Part shown: positions 8,209-12,474 of the stretch, one piece after another
Numbering within the stretch: the stretch's first letter is position 1
How the letters are laid out: each line of letters begins with the position of its first letter
Assembly: GCA_002327335.1 (NCBI GenBank)
Contig: DCVH01000079.1
Coordinates: 1-12,474 of the forward strand
Direction: 5' to 3'
DNA length: 12,474 nt
Source: Patescibacteria group bacterium UBA2193
GTDB taxonomy: Bacteria; Patescibacteriota; Minisyncoccia; Moranbacterales; DUUL01
Program-made: the position numbers and the translations under genes
The notes under the pieces: model-generated
What the model saw: only the letters and a program-made list of their open reading frames with translations
Told to the model about the DNA's origin: nothing
Database searches by the model: none

Positions 8209-10320
8209 ATGGAAGATGAAATGCTAGATGAAGAAGGGGAAATTTTGGGAGCGGAGAAGATGGAAAAAATAAAAACATTAGAGCAAGAGCCTCCCGTGGA
8301 AGAGTCTCGACTTGAGCAACTAATGGAAGAAAAAGAATCTAATGATCCGGCTGTTTCATTGGAGGAGGGAGCGGCTATCCAAAAATTGATAGACTTAAGT
8401 GAAGATGCCAAAAGAAAGGGAGAAGAAATTGATTTTAATTCTTTAAAAATAGAAGACATCACACAAGACGAAATTGTAATAGGGCAGGCATTGCAAGATG
8501 ATAATTTTTTTAAAGAAATAAAGGAAGCGGCGAAAGATGGCTTGGATGAGGCAAAAGTTATCGAGCAGGCAATTGTTGAAAAGGGGGAGGGGGCAAAAGA
8601 CTTTCTCATAGAAAAAGCAATGGATGGCATTGGAGGAAAAATACTAGCCCAAATAGAAAATAACAAAGCTTTATCAGCTGCCTGTTTGGTTACGGGGCTG
8701 TTGAGTGTGCTCTCCTTGGCAAAAAAAGACAAGGGAATTGCTGGGTGGTTAACAGGATTGACTTTAGGGGGAGCTTCTACTTATATGGGGCTTTCTCTTT
8801 TTGGGAAAACAGAACAAGCCAAAAAATTTATTGAGAATCAGGTTCTTTCGCTAACTGAGTCTGGAGAAGAGGGCGACCAAAAGAGAGAGGTGATTAAGGA
8901 CGTTGTTAAGGAGGGAATTAGTAGTCTGATTGGAGAAGAGGAACTTAATAATGTTCTAAGAGTTGTTGCCCCTTTTTCTGCTGATATTCCGGGACTAGAG
9001 TCTCTCGGAAAACTTGTTGGCAAAAAAGAGCAAACAGGAAATGTTGAGAATCAACCAGAAGAAGATTTGAAGCAGTCGTCAATGGAGCAAAATCAATTTG
9101 CAGAGGCTGGCGTTTTATCCGGAGGAAAATTTTCATTGGGTAATCTCAAAAAATGGATTGATAAAGGGAAGGAAATATTTTCTGGCAAAGAGGAGCAATC
9201 AGAAGAAAACCCGAATGATGAAAATAGGGTGAAAAGTGAAATTGCTGAAGTTTCAAAGGAAGTCATTGATTTTTCAGAAGAAACCAATGGAGTTATTCAG
9301 GAGTGGGTAGAAGGGAAAACTGAAATTAGAGAGGTAATCGCTTCTGTTATTGAAAATGATTCAGCAGATGTCATTTTGACTTCTTCTTGGATCGCCATAA
9401 AAGGTGCTGCTGGGCATTATGTTAATTTGGAGGCAATCTTACTGAAAAAATATTGGGAATCTGCCAGGGATGTCACTAATGCCGGATTGGAGGCCAAGAG
9501 ATTTTCCTATGGTCAGGCGATTACTGAATACATCACAAAGATACCAGAATTTTCTTTGGCTTTTGCTACAAAAGAAGCTCTCTCGAATTTTTTTAAAAGT
9601 GGTGGTAACCCGAAATTATTAAAATCTTCTTTAGTTGGTTTTTCAAAAGGAACAAGATGGGGCTATTTGGTCCCAAAGAATTTAACAGTTGGTGTTTATA
9701 GGGCCGGAAAATTTATTGCTGATCATGGAGCGACTGCCGTTTTTCGAAAAACCGCTGAGCAAATATCAAAACACAAAGAAGAATTTGCAAAAGTTGGGAG
9801 GAACGTGTGGCCGAAGTTATTTGAAAGAAATGCTGAAAAAAAGGCGGAGGAAGTTTTGGAAAAAAGTGTTGCTAAAAAGATTGCTAAAAAACTTGGTCTA
9901 AAAATTCTTTCTGCTCCAATCAAGATGTTGGCAGGGCCGGCTGTTTTGGGATTTTGGGCGTGGGATGCCTACGATGCCTATGCTTTTTATCAGGATTACA
10001 AACAATCAAAGGATAGTGGAAAAAATCTTTTAATAGAAATGTATGGAGAAGCTGGAAAAATTTTGACAGAAGAGATGAAAAGGCAGCAAAAATCTTCAAG
10101 AGAAGAACAAAGTGATTTTTTTGGAAGTTTAGAAGAAGAAAATGACGGAAATTTTGAAAATATGGATGTGGATGCGATGACCAAGGCCGTTGAGGCGGCG
10201 AATGAAAGAATAAAAAATGAATTGCCGGAAACCCCACTTTTTGAAATGCCAAAAATTGAAAGTCAAAATGAAAATTCAGAAGAGAAAGAAAATGACGTTT
10301 CGGATGTTAAATATTCTTGA
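8209..10320 (+). CDS. Large acidic protein with hydrophobic hairpin and C-terminal membrane segment, unknown function
   Basis: I recognise no family for this 703-aa protein. It starts with a strongly acidic, likely disordered stretch (1-100) and a helical region. A membrane-like hairpin follows: a hydrophobic segment at 155-171, a KKDKG turn, and a Gly-rich segment at 177-199. A charged linker (about 265-350) leads to a helical middle part (about 355-550) with scattered hydrophobic helices. A Lys-rich stretch precedes another hydrophobic segment (about 566-585) ending in an aromatic run, FWAWDAYDAYAFYQDY. The last 100 residues are charged. No N-terminal signal peptide is seen. It is the last gene of the cluster, 26 bp after the ATPase, and is followed by a terminator. 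It could be a membrane component or a substrate of the ATPase; this is inference from position. The ATG has no SD. TGA and TAG follow each other in frame at the end. Confidence 0.88.
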   Translation: MEDEMLDEEGEILGAEKMEKIKTLEQEPPVEESRLEQLMEEKESNDPAVSLEEGAAIQKLIDLSEDAKRKGEEIDFNSLKIEDITQDEIVIGQALQDDNFFKEIKEAAKDGLDEAKVIEQAIVEKGEGAKDFLIEKAMDGIGGKILAQIENNKALSAACLVTGLLSVLSLAKKDKGIAGWLTGLTLGGASTYMGLSLFGKTEQAKKFIENQVLSLTESGEEGDQKREVIKDVVKEGISSLIGEEELNNVLRVVAPFSADIPGLESLGKLVGKKEQTGNVENQPEEDLKQSSMEQNQFAEAGVLSGGKFSLGNLKKWIDKGKEIFSGKEEQSEENPNDENRVKSEIAEVSKEVIDFSEETNGVIQEWVEGKTEIREVIASVIENDSADVILTSSWIAIKGAAGHYVNLEAILLKKYWESARDVTNAGLEAKRFSYGQAITEYITKIPEFSLAFATKEALSNFFKSGGNPKLLKSSLVGFSKGTRWGYLVPKNLTVGVYRAGKFIADHGATAVFRKTAEQISKHKEEFAKVGRNVWPKLFERNAEKKAEEVLEKSVAKKIAKKLGLKILSAPIKMLAGPAVLGFWAWDAYDAYAFYQDYKQSKDSGKNLLIEMYGEAGKILTEEMKRQQKSSREEQSDFFGSLEEENDGNFENMDVDAMTKAVEAANERIKNELPETPLFEMPKIESQNENSEEKENDVSDVKYS

Positions 10321-10362
10321 TAGTCAGGTGAAAATATTTTTATTTAAAAATGAAAGAAATGA

Positions 10363-10395
10363 AAAAGGACTAGCGCTTGAGATGCCAGTCCTTTT
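10363..10395. terminator. Bidirectional hairpin terminator between the five-gene cluster and the convergent 73-aa gene
   Basis: AAAAGGACT (10363-10371) pairs perfectly with AGTCCTTTT (10387-10395) around a 15-nt loop. T-rich sequence follows on the plus strand, and on the minus strand the arm runs into TTTTTCATTTC. It can therefore end both the rightward cluster and the leftward gene at 10399-10620. Confidence 0.7.
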
Positions 10396-10398
10396 GAT

Positions 10399-10620
10399 TT
10401 ACTTTTGAGTTTGGAGAGTTTTTGCGGTGATTTTCCCCGCAAGCTTTGGCCGATATTTTTGTAATAACGAAAAAATATCGTTGATTCCATTTTCTTTAAC
10501 AGATGACCAGAAAATTATTTCTATCTGGCTATCTGAATTTTTTCTGTTCCTAACCGCTTTTTCGAAAAGGATCAACCTTTTTGATTTTTTGGCTAATCCC
10601 GAATCTTCATGCTTGAACAT
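10399..10620 (-). CDS. Small basic protein, unknown function
   Basis: This 73-aa ORF is not recognised. It is lysine-rich with no cysteine, signal peptide or membrane helix, and begins MFKHEDSGLAKKSKRL. The case for a real gene is a strong SD site, AAGGAG (10630-10635), 9 bases before the ATG, and a hairpin terminator starting 4 bases after the stop. It is convergent with the five-gene cluster and divergent from the 255-aa gene. A plus-strand ORF covers nearly the same bases (10427-10657), but no SD was noted for it and its protein is less plausible. A role in a small regulatory or toxin-antitoxin pair cannot be supported from sequence; no partner gene adjoins it on the same strand. Confidence 0.65.
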   Translation of the reverse strand: MFKHEDSGLAKKSKRLILFEKAVRNRKNSDSQIEIIFWSSVKENGINDIFSLLQKYRPKLAGKITAKTLQTQK

Positions 10621-10629
10621 ATCGTCCCG

Positions 10630-10635
10630 CTCCTT
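10630..10635 (-). promoter_or_regulatory. Strong Shine-Dalgarno site of the 73-aa gene
   Basis: Read on the minus strand this is AAGGAG, 9 bases from the ATG at 10620. It decides the strand of the gene at this locus and contrasts with the SD-less starts of the five-gene cluster. Confidence 0.65.
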
Positions 10636-10677
10636 TTGTGAATATTTAATCAGTTGAATAGAAAAAACGAATGCCTA

Positions 10678-10706
10678 AGCCTAGCTTTTATCGAGTCTTT
10701 TGTCAA
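10678..10706 (-). promoter_or_regulatory. Possible promoter of the 73-aa gene
   Basis: A perfect -35 element TTGACA (10701-10706, minus strand) is present, but the hexamer 17 bases downstream, TAGGCT (10678-10683), matches the -10 consensus at only 3 of 6 positions. It points towards the 73-aa gene and lies in the divergent gap with the 255-aa gene. Confidence 0.27.
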
Positions 10707-10732
10707 TGAGGGCTATTGTCCAGGTGAAAAAA

Positions 10733-10761
10733 TTGACTATTTTAGGAGATTCCAGTAAAAC
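10733..10761 (+). promoter_or_regulatory. Possible promoter of the 255-aa gene
   Basis: TTGACT (10733-10738, 5 of 6) and TAAAAC (10756-10761, 4 of 6) lie 17 bases apart on the plus strand. Transcription would start near 10768, giving a leader of about 50 nt before the ATG at 10820. It is back to back with the candidate leftward promoter at 10678-10706. Confidence 0.35.
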
Positions 10762-10810
10762 TAATGCTGAAGAGAGAAGTTCCTTTTATTAACCAACAAA
10801 AAAGAAGAAG

Positions 10811-10816
10811 AGGTGG
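10811..10816 (+). promoter_or_regulatory. Shine-Dalgarno site of the 255-aa gene
   Basis: AGAAGAGGTGGATT precedes the ATG at 10820. GAGGTG within it is a long match to the 16S rRNA 3' end, about 4 bases from the start codon. This supports the chosen start. Confidence 0.6.
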
Positions 10817-10819
10817 ATT

Positions 10820-11587
10820 ATGCCTAGAATTTTTATTAAGATGAATGGTGTTGACCCAATGGTTTTTGTTACTGGCGTTTTCGACAAAAATTCTTCCTTA
10901 GCATCCAATTCTTTGGTGCCGATAATTGTTGAGCAAGAGCTCTTTGATGATTTTCAAACATTGCAATTTGCATTGGATGCATCGAAGCAGATTTCCAGTG
11001 GCTCCTTCTGGTTTTCTATCCTTGGCCCGCTTTCTCTTGGTCAATTTGCTGCACGTTTCGGAGCTGGACTTTTTGCGTTTGCGAGGAGCGATATCGTCTT
11101 CCGTAAGCCTACACCTGGAGAAATCAGAGAGGATCTTCTTGATTTCGGGGAACAAGTGATTGGGCCTGAATATACTGGGCAGGAAATAGGCGAAGCTCAG
11201 GTGATAATGACATATGGGGAAAAGGAATATTTCTACCGTGGACCATTATGTCCTCTTCGGGCAACGTTAACGGCTCGTATCTTGGCGCGGGAAGATGTGC
11301 CAAGCGATTACGAACTTGAAGGGTGTAAAAGTGAAGTGGACGCAGATTGTGGAACGCCAGAATGTTCCACTTTTCAAAATTACATCACTTTTTTGACCAA
11401 TGGCGCCGGAAGAAATTTCTCCAGAATGATGGTCTATCGCTTCCGCGATATCTCTGAATTTTCTTCTGAAAAAATGCAACTTCTGGGAACGATTCAGGTG
11501 GAGGAGAAAAATCAAAAGCTCTTCTTTCTTCCTGGGGGAATAATGGCCGACAAGGTTGATTTTTCCATAAATTTCTGGGAAGGTTGA
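10820..11587 (+). CDS. Protein of unknown function with a four-cysteine cluster
   Basis: I do not recognise this 255-aa protein. It starts MPRIFIKMNGVDPMVFVTG, without a signal peptide. A moderately hydrophobic stretch (about 62-87) is too broken by charge to be called a membrane helix with confidence. Four cysteines group in the middle: C144 (in GPLCPLRAT), C169, C177 and C182 (the last three within 14 residues). That spacing could hold a metal or form disulfides, but no known motif is matched. The C-terminal part looks strand-rich. The codons look less AT-biased than in the five-gene cluster. It has a strong SD, its own possible promoter and its own terminator, so it is probably a single-gene unit. 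The start is well supported; function is unknown. Confidence 0.82.
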   Translation: MPRIFIKMNGVDPMVFVTGVFDKNSSLASNSLVPIIVEQELFDDFQTLQFALDASKQISSGSFWFSILGPLSLGQFAARFGAGLFAFARSDIVFRKPTPGEIREDLLDFGEQVIGPEYTGQEIGEAQVIMTYGEKEYFYRGPLCPLRATLTARILAREDVPSDYELEGCKSEVDADCGTPECSTFQNYITFLTNGAGRNFSRMMVYRFRDISEFSSEKMQLLGTIQVEEKNQKLFFLPGGIMADKVDFSINFWEG

Positions 11588-11603
11588 TTAAATAACCTGA
11601 AGA

Positions 11604-11645
11604 AAAAAACAGGAAGTCTCTCATCGCGAGCACTTCCTGTTTTTT
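11604..11645. terminator. Strong hairpin terminator of the 255-aa gene
   Basis: A perfect 14-bp stem pairs 11604-11617 with 11632-11645: AAAAAACAGGAAGT against ACTTCCTGTTTTTT, with a 14-nt loop. The loop can form a further small stem (CTC with GAG). The T-run in the right arm is typical of an intrinsic terminator, and it begins 16 bases after the stop codon. Confidence 0.8.
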
Positions 11646-11662
11646 GTTCTCAAAAAAGAAAA

Positions 11663-11702
11663 CCCACCGAAAACGCAGATGGGTTTTCGGTGGGGATTTT
11701 TT
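11663..11702. terminator. Second strong hairpin, probably terminating the leftward broken gene
   Basis: CCCACCGAAAAC (11663-11674) pairs perfectly with GTTTTCGGTGGG (11683-11694) around an 8-nt loop. T-runs follow on both strands (GATTTTTT on plus, TTTTCTTTTTT on minus). It lies 14 bases past the end of the convergent minus-strand gene. A competing stem, AAAACCCA with TGGGTTTT, shares part of the same sequence. Confidence 0.75.
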
Positions 11703-11708
11703 AAAACG

Positions 11709-12169
11709 CTATTTATGTTCGGCATGTGTTATCGTTAAGTAAGCCACCCTGCCGAGTTTTTCGTCTTCCGGGATATCATTGAGTGCTTGTTGTTTTATAA
11801 TTTCAAAATTGTGTTCAGAGTCTCGCTCGTATTGTCTGATGTGAAATGAAAATATATAACCATCTCTTTCAAATACCACTTGTTCGGCGAGTTCCCCTTC
11901 TATCTGGGTTGCGCTACTGAATTCATAGGAAACACTGGTAAGAAAATTATCTCTTATTTTATCTGTGAATTCTTGCCAGAAGCCACTTCCTCTGATGGAG
12001 GAGGAGTCAACTTTAATGTATCCAGGATCCCGGTTTTGTCAGTTGGGAACAAAGCCATTTCGAAGGAACTATCCAAAACGGCTCGGGCGAAATGTTCCAT
12101 GCCAAAACTCATGCCGACTGCGATAATGAAAAATGTGGCGTTCTCTTTCGCAATTTTTTTTGGTTTCAT
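11709..12169 (-). pseudogene. Frameshifted minus-strand gene, unknown function (about 153 aa if one base is restored)
   Basis: The gene starts at the ATG at 12167-12169 with a good SD site. The first frame reads MKPKKIAKENATFFII with a weak hydrophobic N-terminus and would stop at 11954. From about 12028 the -1 frame instead carries protein-like sequence (DPGYIKVDSSSIRGSGFWQ onward) and stays open to a TAG at 11709-11711. That frame has no ATG, GTG or TTG until deep inside it, so it cannot be a full gene by itself. Adding one G to the GGG run at 12029-12031 joins the halves as DKTGDPGYIKVDSSS. The product would be a small protein, possibly anchored or exported, with a polar C-terminal domain of about 105 residues. 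I know no family. It may be decay, a sequencing or assembly error, or programmed frameshifting; no canonical slippery heptamer is seen. Confidence 0.72.
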
Positions 12170-12176
12170 TTTATTG

Positions 12177-12182
12177 TCCTTT
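12177..12182 (-). promoter_or_regulatory. Shine-Dalgarno site of the frameshifted gene
   Basis: AAAGGA on the minus strand lies 7 bases before the ATG at 12169. It supports translation from this start and hence the minus-strand reading over the overlapping plus-strand ORF at 11880-12191. Confidence 0.55.
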
Positions 12183-12227
12183 CTGATCTAGAAATTGTTA
12201 TTTTAAGGGTGCTTCGATTGAAATATG

Positions 12228-12256
12228 AAATTAGCACAAAGAATGCATTTTGTAAA
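12228..12256 (-). promoter_or_regulatory. Possible promoter of the frameshifted gene, flanked by ATGCAT palindromes
   Basis: On the minus strand TTTACA (12251-12256) is followed after 17 bases by TGC-TAATTT (-10 at 12228-12233), an extended -10 form with a weak hexamer. Two copies of the palindrome ATGCAT (12243-12248 and 12261-12266) sit on either side of the -35 element, 18 bases apart start to start. They could be an operator, but with only two 6-base copies this is tentative. Confidence 0.3.
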
Positions 12257-12339
12257 TAGGATGCATAAAATGAATACGAAAGGGCAGTAGTTGTTTTGAG
12301 AATAATTAAATGTCTATTGAAGATAAATTTGAGTATAGA

Positions 12340-12380
12340 AAAAGCGCACCACCCATGGGGTAAGTGCGCTTTTGTTTTTT
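12340..12380. terminator. Strong hairpin terminator near the right edge
   Basis: AAAAGCGCAC (12340-12349) pairs perfectly with GTGCGCTTTT (12364-12373) around a 14-nt loop that contains the palindrome CCCATGGG. The plus strand continues G then TTTTTT, a strong U-run; the minus strand has a shorter T-run. No rightward gene ends just before it, so it ends either an unseen short transcript or a leftward gene that lies beyond the window. Confidence 0.7.
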
Positions 12381-12474
12381 ATGGTCTTGTTTTACTGTGC
12401 TGATTTGGTTTGGTAATTATTTTTTTAAAATAAAAAAAATTTTTAAACATAAAAATCAAAAATTAAAATATATA

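Larger units (their letters stand above)
12170..12474. other. Non-coding AT-rich tail of the window
   Basis: Apart from the possible promoter of the frameshifted gene and the hairpin at 12340-12373, no gene can be supported here on either strand. The last 60 bases are nearly all A and T. A 17-codon ORF (12310-12363) is present but has no SD; see findings. Confidence 0.5.

Noticed and set aside
8196..8732. Minus-strand ORF of 178 codons, very serine-rich
   Set aside because: It is antisense to the Glu/Lys-rich start of the 703-aa gene; serine and phenylalanine richness is the expected shadow of GAA/GAG/AAA codons.
10427..10657. Plus-strand ORF of 76 codons opposite the 73-aa gene
   Set aside because: The minus ORF has a strong SD and a terminator just after its stop; the plus ORF looks like its antisense image.
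11349..11374. Hairpin GTGGAAC/GTTCCAC followed by TTTT
   Set aside because: It lies in the middle of the 255-aa gene with a 7-bp stem and a short T-run; probably chance or a codon effect.
12039..12041. TGA in the -1 frame that recoding as glycine (as in Gracilibacteria) would remove
   Set aside because: TGA is used as a normal stop at the ends of the 703-aa and 255-aa genes and does not occur inside the other genes, so there is no sign of recoding.
11880..12191. Plus-strand ORF of 103 codons
   Set aside because: It overlaps the minus-strand frameshifted gene, which has an SD, a possible promoter, a terminator and more protein-like sequence; I noted no start signal for the plus ORF.
1..12474. 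CRISPR arrays, tRNA or rRNA genes, insertion sequences
   Set aside because: No regularly spaced repeats, cloverleaf-like sequence, transposase motif or terminal inverted repeats were seen by eye on either strand.

Overview
This is an AT-rich bacterial window with the standard code: TGA ends several genes and none lies inside a real frame. Lysine-, glutamate- and isoleucine-rich proteins, AT-only leaders without a Shine-Dalgarno (SD) site on most genes, many unrecognised proteins, and a membrane-anchored TraG/VirB4-like ATPase embedded among unknown genes suggest a Patescibacteria/CPR-type genome (Parcubacteria or Moranbacteria-like). This placement is inference; the window holds no rRNA, tRNA or other marker gene.

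Layout. (1) 1-1632, minus strand: the first 544 codons of a multi-membrane GT-C/PMT-like glycosyltransferase that runs off the left edge. (2) 1633-1766: a divergent promoter region with a very good sigma70-type promoter facing left and a weaker one facing right. (3) 1767-10320, plus strand: a tight five-gene cluster with gaps of 20-45 bp, ending in a hairpin terminator. It encodes a 1005-aa modular coiled-coil protein, a 104-aa acidic coiled-coil protein, a 156-aa protein with a poly-Asp/Glu tract and a small helical C-terminal domain, a roughly 836-aa membrane-anchored type IV secretion/conjugation-type ATPase, and a 703-aa protein with an acidic N-terminus and hydrophobic segments. Only the ATPase is recognisable. 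(4) 10399-12169: three small genes in alternating orientation, each with a clear SD site, separated by strong hairpin terminators: a 73-aa minus ORF, a 255-aa plus ORF with four clustered cysteines, and a minus-strand gene broken by an apparent single-base frameshift. (5) 12170-12474: a non-coding AT-rich tail with a possible promoter and another strong terminator hairpin.

How they may work together. The five-gene cluster is the main item of interest. A motor ATPase of the kind that drives DNA or protein transfer through the envelope is co-transcribed with two large scaffold- or membrane-like proteins and two small acidic proteins, and with none of the usual type IV secretion channel genes in view. 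A dedicated transfer, secretion or surface-assembly machine is a reasonable hypothesis, but the sequence shows only the ATPase activity and the operon arrangement. The small genes to the right look like separately regulated accessory genes with a different translation-start style.
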